From Deltaproteobacteria bacterium (GTDB taxonomy: Bacteria; Desulfobacterota; Binatia; UBA9968): a stretch of 5,589 bases of DNA. Shown here one piece after another: positions 1-5,589 of this stretch (position 1 is the first letter of the stretch; the number at the start of each line of letters is the position of its first letter). The notes beneath the pieces are model-generated. The model did no database searches, was not told the origin of the DNA, and saw nothing but the letters and a program-made list of their open reading frames with translations. The DNA lies in NCBI GenBank assembly GCA_016183145.1, contig JACPFE010000504.1, positions 1 through 5,589 on the forward strand. The letters are read 5' to 3'. Position numbers and translations under genes: made by a program.

Positions 1-194
1 CCACTTGCGATCTCGGGCTGGTTGGTAACGACGATACACAATAGGCCAGCAGCCTTCAATCGTTTCACGTCCGTAGCCGCGCTGTCCACCAACCGAAACT
101 GCTCCATCGAAAGTGGCGCGAAGGCCCTGCCGTTCCGTATGATGGGCTCATTCAACACCCCATCGCGATCGAGAAATACCGCGCGTCTGGCCAT
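1..194 (-). CDS. GmhB-like HAD phosphatase, N-terminal part (cut by window edge)
   Basis: Only the first 64 codons are present; the gene continues past the left edge. Residues 7-15 read FLDRDGVLN, the HAD motif I of the HAD-IIIA class, with Asp9 as expected nucleophile and Asp11 as acid/base. Residues 57-63 read TNQPEIA, matching the motif II region (TNQ) of D-glycero-D-manno-heptose 1,7-bisphosphate 7-phosphatase (GmhB). In that family the enzyme is cytoplasmic and removes the C7 phosphate between the kinase and nucleotidyltransferase steps of heptose activation. The kinase/nucleotidyltransferase gene of this same operon makes that role plausible. The segment between the two motifs (NGRAFAPLSMEQFRLV) differs from E. 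coli GmhB as I remember it, so the phosphatase may act on another sugar phosphate, or on histidinol phosphate as relatives do. The ATG at 194 lies 8 bases after the upstream stop. I see only a weak ribosome binding site, so coupling to the previous gene is likely. Confidence 0.85.
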   Translation of the reverse strand, partial: MARRAVFLDRDGVLNEPIIRNGRAFAPLSMEQFRLVDSAATDVKRLKAAGLLCIVVTNQPEIAS

Positions 195-202
195 AACTCA
201 AT

Positions 203-1510
203 CTATATTAAGGGACGCCGCCCGGTTGAAATATACTCAATCCCTGCAAGCCGGCTGGACTTTGCTTCCATGACTCCGACGCAATCGATGACCACGGGAC
301 GGCGCATCGAGGAGCGCAGGATATCCGGGTCGAAACCAACAAATTCATCCCAATCGGTCATGATAATCAGTCCATCGGCGTCTTCCAGAACAGACTCCTT
401 CGAGGACATGATCTGCGCCGGCAAATCGACGTCGGAAGCTAAAACCACCGGGTCCCAGGCGCGCACATCCGCTCGCTTGCCCAAATCTTGAATCAGGCGC
501 ACTGCCGGAGAGTTTTTTAGCGAGCGCGTATTCTTTTTATAGGTAAGGCCCCACACCGCGAGTTTAGGAACGGGGTTTCGTTCAAAGACATATTGCCGCA
601 GCATGCTGAGCGCCCAATGGTAGCGGTGCGCATTGTGACCCACCAACGCGTCTATATATGTTGTATCAATCCCATGCCTGTCACAGAGATCCCTCAACGT
701 CGTGAGGTCCCGCTCCAAATTTCCCCCGGCGATGCCCAGACCTGGTCGCAGATAGGCGTAGGGCCCGATTCTCTGGTCCGATTTTAGGGCGGGAACGATT
801 TCGCTCCAATCGGCGTTGACGCTAGCGCACAAATCCGCCAGGACATTCGCATAGGTTACGCTGGATGCGAGATACAGATTGATAGCCATTTTGGTTAGCT
901 CGGCGCTCTCATAGCCCATCTGAATAATCGGACAGCCATAGCTGCGAAATCCTTCCCGGAGGTTTTCCGGCAGCGGCAACGACGGATCCGCGCAGCCTAT
1001 GATGAAGCGTTCGGGAGCTAAGGCACGCCTGACGGCATTGCCGATCACCAGCGTCTCAACGCAATAATATAGGGCGTAGGAAAACCCCGGCCGCAATTTA
1101 TCGATGAGTTGGATCAAAGCCCTGCTAAAACCTGTGGGAACCTGACTCATTACAACGAGCACGACGCCGGTCTGAAGCACGGGAACAATTTCACCGATTA
1201 AAGCCCAGAGCGGAGCCAGGTCACTGGTATTGTCCGGGAGGGTCGGCACATCGAGGGACACGATCACCGATGGACACGCTGAAAGTTTAGTCCGGTCTGT
1301 GGAAAAATGAATCCACGCTTTGCTCTGCTCGAGCAGTTCATGCAACCCCGGCTCATGAACGGGCAAATTTCCTTGCTCGATAGCTTCAACGATAGCCGCA
1401 TCGGGATCATATCCAATGACTGGCCGGCCGAAAGAGGCCCATGCAATCCCGGATACAATACCCAAATGGGACAAACCGACAAAACCGGTTGGAGCATTCG
1501 TGGCCGTCAT
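203..1510 (-). CDS. UDP-glucose/GDP-mannose dehydrogenase family protein lacking the catalytic Cys
   Basis: The protein has 435 residues, a normal length for nucleotide-sugar 6-dehydrogenases, which oxidise a sugar C6 alcohol to a carboxylate with two NAD+. The three-part layout is visible. The N-terminal NAD domain has TGFVGLSHLG at 8-17 and the acidic strand end GYDPD at 33-37. The central helical domain has SAELTKMAINLYLA at 202-215, with the family Lys207 and Asn211. The C-terminal domain has GLTYKKNTRSLKNSPA at 321-336. The active-site loop, usually GFGGSCLPKD, reads GIAGGNLERD (259-268), so Asn264 replaces the nucleophilic Cys while Asp268 is kept. The Glu of the usual PEFLxEG motif is also missing: the segment is VETLVIGNA (151-159), with Ile156. 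An ordinary two-step oxidation to a uronate is therefore doubtful; a single oxidation, another reaction or a non-catalytic role is possible. The reading frame is intact, so decay is unlikely. The ATG overlaps the upstream stop as ATGA. An in-frame TAG three codons upstream rules out an extension. Confidence 0.88.
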   Translation of the reverse strand: MTATNAPTGFVGLSHLGIVSGIAWASFGRPVIGYDPDAAIVEAIEQGNLPVHEPGLHELLEQSKAWIHFSTDRTKLSACPSVIVSLDVPTLPDNTSDLAPLWALIGEIVPVLQTGVVLVVMSQVPTGFSRALIQLIDKLRPGFSYALYYCVETLVIGNAVRRALAPERFIIGCADPSLPLPENLREGFRSYGCPIIQMGYESAELTKMAINLYLASSVTYANVLADLCASVNADWSEIVPALKSDQRIGPYAYLRPGLGIAGGNLERDLTTLRDLCDRHGIDTTYIDALVGHNAHRYHWALSMLRQYVFERNPVPKLAVWGLTYKKNTRSLKNSPAVRLIQDLGKRADVRAWDPVVLASDVDLPAQIMSSKESVLEDADGLIIMTDWDEFVGFDPDILRSSMRRPVVIDCVGVMEAKSSRLAGIEYISTGRRPLI

Positions 1511-2409
1511 GCCGACCTAGCCATCTTGTGCAACATAGTGGAGATCCACCAATCATTCTTAAGTGAAATCTCGCCCGCAGCAGCGGCTTGCTCAAAGTAG
1601 GTTAAATCCCGTTGCCAGGTCAGGTCTTGGCCGGAGTGGCTTTGTCGGCGTGCGCGCGGAACACCGGACGGACGAACCCTTTCGTGAACGATGATCTCGC
1701 TGGCGCCCCACTTGGACAAGCCGCGCAGATGCATTGAGCCCTCTTCACCATAAATTTCTATTGCAAAATGGTTCTGCCACGACAAATAACTGGCTTCGAT
1801 GACGAAACGGTGATCGGCGGTGGCCAAGAGACAATGATCCAGGCTTTTGGACTCATGCTTCTCCAAACTCCAGGCTTCCAATTCAGAGTCCACATACCCG
1901 AAGAGGTAACCCAACAGGTCCATCAGGTGCGACCCCAAGTCTTCCAAAACTCCCATCCCCTCTTCTCTCCAGGAGCCGATGATATTCGCCACCGTGCCGT
2001 TGCCGTAGAATAGCCGTCCGTGGTACACGCGGCCGATGGAGCCGCGCTGCAATTCGCTTTTCAACGTTTCGATCAATGGCTCGAAGCGGTGATTGTAGGA
2101 AGTGTACCAAACAACCCGATTGGCTATGGCCAGCCTGGATAATTCCTGAGCGGTGTTCCAATCGGGAAGCAAAAACGGTTTCTCGATCAAAACATGCTTG
2201 CCGCTTTCGAGAAGCGCGCGAACCAGGTCGATTTTTACTCCGTTGGGAACCGCCAAAATTGCCGCATCATAGCGGTCTTTTGGAAGTTGGTTGAAATCCC
2301 GGAAATCGGCCGCCGGATTGTAGGGATCCACCGTAGCGACGCAACGCTGGCCGAGAATTTCCCGGCGCTTGGCGCCGATGTTGCCCAATCCGAGCAGCGC
2401 ATATCTCAC
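1507..2409 (-). CDS. Gfo/Idh/MocA-family NAD(P)-dependent oxidoreductase
   Basis: The predicted protein has 300 residues and belongs to the glucose-fructose oxidoreductase / inositol dehydrogenase family. These enzymes oxidise or reduce one hydroxyl or keto group of a sugar, cyclitol or sugar nucleotide. The N-terminal Rossmann fold shows GLGNIG at 7-12 and Asp28 at the end of the second strand. EKP follows at 76-78, with Lys77 the usual catalytic lysine. YNHRF at 105-109 and the GVLEDLGSHLMDL segment at 153-165 (Asp157, His161) are typical of the catalytic part. I chose the GTG at 2409, which overlaps the preceding stop as GTGA and puts the Rossmann strand directly at the N terminus. An ATG at 2493 would add 28 Arg/Lys/Ser-rich residues with no family match, inside the upstream gene. 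AAAGGA lies 13 bases before the GTG. At 300 residues it is somewhat short for the family. The substrate is unknown; family members such as WlbA/WbpB act on UDP-sugars at C3. Confidence 0.9.
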   Translation of the reverse strand: MRYALLGLGNIGAKRREILGQRCVATVDPYNPAADFRDFNQLPKDRYDAAILAVPNGVKIDLVRALLESGKHVLIEKPFLLPDWNTAQELSRLAIANRVVWYTSYNHRFEPLIETLKSELQRGSIGRVYHGRLFYGNGTVANIIGSWREEGMGVLEDLGSHLMDLLGYLFGYVDSELEAWSLEKHESKSLDHCLLATADHRFVIEASYLSWQNHFAIEIYGEEGSMHLRGLSKWGASEIIVHERVRPSGVPRARRQSHSGQDLTWQRDLTYFEQAAAAGEISLKNDWWISTMLHKMARSA

Positions 2410-3965
2410 AGAAAGCGGGAGATCCTTTCGAGCCGATCGATTTTTTCTTCCACCTGTTGACGGCGAACAGGAGAGTTGCCGGAGTGTTCGCACGACACTG
2501 CCGCGCCTATCGAGCCCAGTATCGACGCGATAACGATACTGCCGCTGGCCCGTAGCGCCAGCGAACCGTAGGCCAACAAGGCGTCACCGCTGCCAATCGG
2601 ATCCACGAGGTTCTCCACAAAGCTATCCACGGTAAAAAACTCCCTCGGCATCGGGCCGGCGCTGCGGCAGCCGATGATGCCGCGTTCGCCGAGCTTGAGG
2701 ATCAAATGCTTGCACTTGGCGCGCCGGAAAAGTTCCGAGGCGAGCGGGCGAACCACGGAATCTTGATCCCCGAGCGCGAATCTCGCCTCACGTTCGTTCG
2801 GGGTGATCAAATCAAAGCCGGTAAATTCGAGTATATTGCCCCAGCGGCTGGATACTTGGCTGTCGGCCACCGATAAAGCGCCGGGCGCGATGCCCTCTCT
2901 GAGACGATCGATGGTTTGGCGATTGAAGATGCCATGGCGAAAATCGCTGAAAACCGTAACATCCGACTCAATATGCCGGGCCACGTCGACGATGTTTTTT
3001 AGGATCCGGTTCGAAACCGGCCGGTTGTCCACGCGGTCGACTTGAAGCAACTTATAGCCGCCGGTGACAAAGCGTTCCTTATGTGTCGTAGGCCTTGTGG
3101 GATCGATCACGGGATGGCACGAAACTCCCGCCTCGGCTAGATCTTTGAGGGCAAAATCTTTTAGCGAATCGTTGCCCAATACCGTAGACAAAGAAACTTG
3201 AGCGCCGGTCGCCTTCATGTGTTTGGCAACCACGCCGGCGCCCCCCACAAAGAGATCCGTGCGATCGTGCTTGACACTGAACGTCGGAGATTTGGCGTTG
3301 GCGCCAAGCAACGAACAGTAGCTATAGCCGTCGAGAATCGTGTCCCCAAGAACAAAAACTTTGATGCCCGCCATCGCGTCCAGTGTCTTGCGCATGTCAT
3401 CGAAGGTCACGCCCTCCGACTGCATCAGCGCGAGCAGCTTTTCCACTCCCAGTTTCGGCGGCTCGGCTTCGATTAAAGCCGACGAAGAATAGACCACATC
3501 GCCCGGTGTGAACACCATTTCCCCCGCGTAGCTTTCGAGGGCGGTGATTTCCTCCTGCGTGTTGGGAGGAATCCCGGTGGCAAAATATTCGTAGCCTTTT
3601 GCGAAATAGTCCGGCTGAAGGTAAAGGATATGTTCGATGGGAGTCGGATGGGGATCGATGATCACGTAATCCACCATCTCGAGAACCGCCAGGTTAAGGG
3701 CCCGCAATTCCTGGGGGACATAGGGCCGGATATTGGCTTTTTGGTTGTGATGATCGGCTGTGACGCTGGCAATTAAAATGTCCGCCTTTTCCTTCGCATA
3801 CATGAGATGGCGCAGGTGGCCAGGGTGCACTATGTCGAACATGCCGTGACACATGATCACGGTTTTATTCCTGGGGCGGGGCCCGATCGCGGCGGCAAGA
3901 CCATCCAGCGTAACGATCTTCTGGCGAAAATCGGGCTTCACGGCTTCAGACATTCTACGACTCAC
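2406..3965 (-). CDS. Bifunctional nucleotidyltransferase-PfkB kinase, HldE-like with swapped domains
   Basis: The protein has 519 residues from the GTG at 3965. Residues 35-170 form a cytidylyltransferase-fold domain with GMFD (41-44), HPGH (47-50), FAKGYEY (121-127) and SSSALI (160-165). These correspond to the GCFD, HxGH, VKGGDY and STT motifs of the HldE nucleotidyltransferase. Residues 200-519 form a PfkB/ribokinase-type kinase with GGAGVVAKHM (241-250), TPNEREA (388-394), KLGERG (424-429) and DPIGSGD (455-461), where Asp461 is the expected catalytic base. HldE phosphorylates D-glycero-beta-D-manno-heptose 7-phosphate at C1 and, after GmhB action, transfers AMP to heptose 1-phosphate. HldE carries the kinase first, whereas here it is second. 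The GmhB-like gene further down the operon supports a heptose-type substrate, but neither the exact sugar nor the nucleotide can be read from sequence. The ATG at 3953 (residue 5) is an alternative start. The stop overlaps the next gene as GTGA. Confidence 0.9.
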   Translation of the reverse strand: MSRRMSEAVKPDFRQKIVTLDGLAAAIGPRPRNKTVIMCHGMFDIVHPGHLRHLMYAKEKADILIASVTADHHNQKANIRPYVPQELRALNLAVLEMVDYVIIDPHPTPIEHILYLQPDYFAKGYEYFATGIPPNTQEEITALESYAGEMVFTPGDVVYSSSALIEAEPPKLGVEKLLALMQSEGVTFDDMRKTLDAMAGIKVFVLGDTILDGYSYCSLLGANAKSPTFSVKHDRTDLFVGGAGVVAKHMKATGAQVSLSTVLGNDSLKDFALKDLAEAGVSCHPVIDPTRPTTHKERFVTGGYKLLQVDRVDNRPVSNRILKNIVDVARHIESDVTVFSDFRHGIFNRQTIDRLREGIAPGALSVADSQVSSRWGNILEFTGFDLITPNEREARFALGDQDSVVRPLASELFRRAKCKHLILKLGERGIIGCRSAGPMPREFFTVDSFVENLVDPIGSGDALLAYGSLALRASGSIVIASILGSIGAAVSCEHSGNSPVRRQQVEEKIDRLERISRFL

Positions 3966-3968
3966 GCG

Positions 3969-3975
3969 CTCCTTT
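3969..3975 (-). promoter_or_regulatory. Ribosome binding site of the kinase/nucleotidyltransferase gene
   Basis: The minus strand reads AAAGGAG here, a strong Shine-Dalgarno sequence in the gap after the epimerase stop. It lies only 3 bases before the GTG at 3965 and 15 bases before the ATG at 3953, so neither start has ideal spacing and the true start is ambiguous. The two choices differ by only four residues. Confidence 0.5.
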
Positions 3976-3988
3976 GAACTGAGTTTCT

Positions 3989-4975
3989 CTATCGGTCGAG
4001 ATGCTCAAACCACTTCTGCGTCGCCACCGCGATGCTTTCCGATGTCCAGACCGGCGCGTCGGCCCAGGCCGCGATACGTTGCATCATGACTGCCACTCCG
4101 TCTTCAAATGAAACTCCCGGCGACCAGCCGAGGCGACTGCGTATTTTACGAGTATCCGCCCAGGTACAGTCAGGTTCTCCCGGACGCTTCGGAACGTGGA
4201 CCACCGGCCCACCAAGCAGCTCCACGAGCCGGTTCACGCTCTGGGGGGAGCCTGACCCAAGGTTAAAAATTTCGCCGGAGACTTCCGACTCAGCCGCGGC
4301 CAGAAAGGCGCGTGCCACGTCCGTGGCATAAACGAAGTCTCGTGTCTGTGTTCCATCGCCCACTACCGTGAAAGGCTTTGCTTTGAGTTTTTGCGCCAAA
4401 AACACTCCAAATACTGCGCCGTAGGCGCCCGTCGTTCGAGACCGCGGCCCGTAGGCGTTGAAGATACGAATGCAATTGACCGGTAAACGGTAAACCTGGT
4501 TCCAGTGCAACGCCACGCACTCGCCCAGATACTTGCTCAGCGCATAGGGGTATTGAGGCTGAATGGGAGCCACCTCCGTAGTCGGGAGCTCCTTCGCCAG
4601 GCCATAACAAGACGATGACGCGGCATATATAACTTTTTTCACGCCGGCAGTTCGCGAAGCCTCCATGACCGCTACGGTGCCCTGAACATTAATTTTCAAA
4701 TAGTCCCTCGGCCGCTCTATGGAGGGCACGATATCGCCAATGCCGGCAAAGTGAAAAACATATTCGACATCGCGAAAAATCGGAGCGTTATCTGCCAGAT
4801 TACAAACGTCCACTTGCTCAAACACGCAACGCGGATCGTTCGAGTGGTGGCTCAAGTTGTGCAACCGTCCGGCCACCAAGTTATCGAGCACACGAACCTC
4901 AATCCCGCGCTCCAGCAGCAAATCAACCATGTGACTGCCAATGAAGCCCGCACCTCCCGTTACAATAGCGCGCAT
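3989..4975 (-). CDS. UDP-glucose 4-epimerase-like extended SDR protein
   Basis: The protein has 328 residues and belongs to the NAD-dependent epimerase/dehydratase family. TGGAGFIG at 7-14 is the extended-SDR NAD motif, followed by Asp31 at the end of the second strand (VLDN). The catalytic elements are the Ser run AASSSCYG (118-125) and YPYALSK (142-148), giving Tyr144 and Lys148. FNAYGPR (172-178) and GDGTQTRDFVYATDVARA (206-223) are typical of UDP-hexose 4-epimerases and their relatives. It probably inverts C4 of a nucleotide-linked sugar in the cytoplasm, but the substrate (UDP-Glc, UDP-GlcNAc, a uronate or another sugar) is not certain. It does not resemble HldD, the ADP-heptose 6-epimerase, beyond the fold. 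The C terminus extends past the core with APVWTSESIAVATQKWF (307-323). I chose the ATG at 4975 because GAAGAGG lies 8 bases upstream and the NAD motif then sits at the N terminus. An ATG at 5071 would add 32 unmatched residues and overlap the previous gene. Confidence 0.9.
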   Translation of the reverse strand: MRAIVTGGAGFIGSHMVDLLLERGIEVRVLDNLVAGRLHNLSHHSNDPRCVFEQVDVCNLADNAPIFRDVEYVFHFAGIGDIVPSIERPRDYLKINVQGTVAVMEASRTAGVKKVIYAASSSCYGLAKELPTTEVAPIQPQYPYALSKYLGECVALHWNQVYRLPVNCIRIFNAYGPRSRTTGAYGAVFGVFLAQKLKAKPFTVVGDGTQTRDFVYATDVARAFLAAAESEVSGEIFNLGSGSPQSVNRLVELLGGPVVHVPKRPGEPDCTWADTRKIRSRLGWSPGVSFEDGVAVMMQRIAAWADAPVWTSESIAVATQKWFEHLDR

Positions 4976-4983
4976 CCTTACCG

Positions 4984-4990
4984 CCTCTTC
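4984..4990 (-). promoter_or_regulatory. Ribosome binding site deciding the epimerase start
   Basis: The minus strand reads GAAGAGG, 8 bases before the ATG at 4975. It sits in the 32-base gap after the upstream stop and supports that ATG over the in-frame ATG at 5071. Confidence 0.6.
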
Positions 4991-5007
4991 ACCAAGCTTT
5001 TTATCGT

Positions 5008-5589
5008 TTACGCCCGGAAGATAAACTCCGCCGGTTGCTGTTTCAGAAAATCCAGATGTTTCCTGACCCACTCGACGACGTCCGAGATTCCCTCATCGAG
5101 ACCTGTTTTGGGTTGCCACCCAAGCTCCGCAGCGATCAGAGAACTATCGAGCAGGTACTGTGCATCCTGTCCGATGCGATCCGGGACGACCTCCGCCAGA
5201 TCGTGAAACGCCACACCGGTTTTTTCGGCTATCTTCTCTACCAACGTTCGGATCGCCACACTTTCCTTCGGCCCCGCGTTGTAGATCTTTCCGCCAGGTG
5301 CTTTTTCAGAGATGAGAAAGATTGCCCGTGAAAGGTCGTCGGTGTGGATATAAGATTTTCGCGCTACGCCGCCGCCCTGCAGGGGTAGCTTGCGCCCTGA
5401 GAAAGCACACAGGACGGCTCTGGGTATGACCCGGTGTAACTGCTGTCCGGGACCATAGGCATTAGAGGGACGAATGATGTTCATCGGAAATTTCCGCGTC
5501 CGGCTGATCGAGAGAAGATACAAATCAGCCGCCGCCTTTGACGCTGAATAAGGGGAAGACGCCCGTAATGGAGACTCCTCAGTGGCAGG
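5008..5589 (-). CDS. dTDP-glucose 4,6-dehydratase-like SDR protein, C-terminal part (cut by window edge)
   Basis: The last 193 codons are present; the frame is open to the right edge, so the gene starts outside the window. The first visible residues include TEESPLRASSPYSASKAAAD, where YSASK is the SDR catalytic Tyr-xxx-Lys in the form usual for dTDP-glucose 4,6-dehydratase (RmlB) and its relatives. RPSNAYGPGQ, the segment KSYIHTDDLSRAI, YNAGPKE and the LGWQPKTGLDEGI tail match the substrate-binding part and C-terminal end of that group. The NAD-binding Gly motif and the Asp/Glu pair that would separate a 4,6-dehydratase from an epimerase lie beyond the edge, so the reaction is not settled; GDP-mannose dehydratase-like or 4-epimerase functions remain possible. 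The reading frame extends well upstream of the TTG at 5523, which lies after the catalytic motif and is not a start. It is the first visible gene of the operon, and the next one begins 32 bases after its stop. Confidence 0.85.
   Translation of the reverse strand, partial: PATEESPLRASSPYSASKAAADLYLLSISRTRKFPMNIIRPSNAYGPGQQLHRVIPRAVLCAFSGRKLPLQGGGVARKSYIHTDDLSRAIFLISEKAPGGKIYNAGPKESVAIRTLVEKIAEKTGVAFHDLAEVVPDRIGQDAQYLLDSSLIAAELGWQPKTGLDEGISDVVEWVRKHLDFLKQQPAEFIFRA

Noticed and set aside
203..1510. The dehydrogenase-like gene as a decayed pseudogene, because of the missing Cys and Glu.
   Set aside because: The frame is uninterrupted, the length is normal, other family residues (Lys207, Asn211, Asp268) are kept, and it is tightly coupled to its neighbours.
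1407..1595. A small minus-strand frame across the overlap of the Gfo/Idh and dehydrogenase-like genes.
   Set aside because: It is out of frame with both confirmed genes, and no ribosome binding site or family match is visible.
3966..3988. A possible promoter or terminator in the gap between the epimerase and the kinase gene.
   Set aside because: The gap is 23 bases and holds only a Shine-Dalgarno sequence; there is no hairpin with a T run and no -35/-10 pair.
4290..4610. A 106-codon minus-strand frame inside the epimerase gene.
   Set aside because: It is an out-of-frame shadow of the epimerase, which has all its catalytic motifs in the other frame.
4976..5071. N-terminal extension of the epimerase from an ATG at 5071.
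   Set aside because: It would overlap the upstream SDR gene by 64 bases and add residues without family match; the ATG at 4975 has a well-placed GAAGAGG.
4751..5206. A 151-codon open frame on the plus strand.
   Set aside because: It lies antisense to two well-supported SDR genes, spans their junction, and its translation resembles no family I recognise.

Overview
The window holds six genes, all on the minus strand and almost without gaps, so transcription runs from the right edge to the left edge. It looks like one operon for making an activated sugar precursor for a surface polysaccharide (lipopolysaccharide, capsule or exopolysaccharide). It contains no glycosyltransferase, transporter, RNA gene, mobile element or CRISPR. 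By eye the base composition is moderately GC-rich, with GTG starts, Shine-Dalgarno sequences and 4-base stop/start overlaps. This fits a bacterium, and the heptose-type enzymes make a Gram-negative the more likely host. I cannot name the taxon.

In order of transcription: (A) 5589-5008, the C-terminal part of a dTDP-glucose 4,6-dehydratase-like SDR protein, cut by the window edge. (B) 4975-3989, a complete UDP-glucose 4-epimerase-like extended SDR. (C) 3965-2406, a bifunctional protein with a cytidylyltransferase-fold domain first and a PfkB-type kinase second, the reverse of the domain order in HldE. (D) 2409-1507, a Gfo/Idh/MocA-family oxidoreductase. (E) 1510-203, a UDP-glucose/GDP-mannose dehydrogenase family protein that lacks the catalytic cysteine. 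(F) 194-1, the N-terminal part of a GmhB-like HAD phosphatase, cut by the left edge.

C and F together supply the kinase, phosphatase and nucleotidyltransferase steps of the HldE/GmhB route to a nucleotide-activated heptose. A, B, D and E are four NAD(P)-dependent enzyme families that act on sugars or sugar nucleotides. The simplest reading is a pathway that builds an activated heptose-like sugar and then, or in parallel, modifies sugar nucleotides by oxidation, epimerisation or dehydration. The product cannot be deduced from sequence alone. The most unusual items are the cysteine-less member of the nucleotide-sugar dehydrogenase family (E) and the swapped domain order of the kinase/nucleotidyltransferase (C).

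C-D and D-E overlap by 4 bases (GTGA and ATGA). The gaps are 8 bases between E and F, 23 or 35 between B and C depending on the start, and 32 between A and B. No stretch above 40 bases lies outside a gene, and I saw no internal promoter or terminator.
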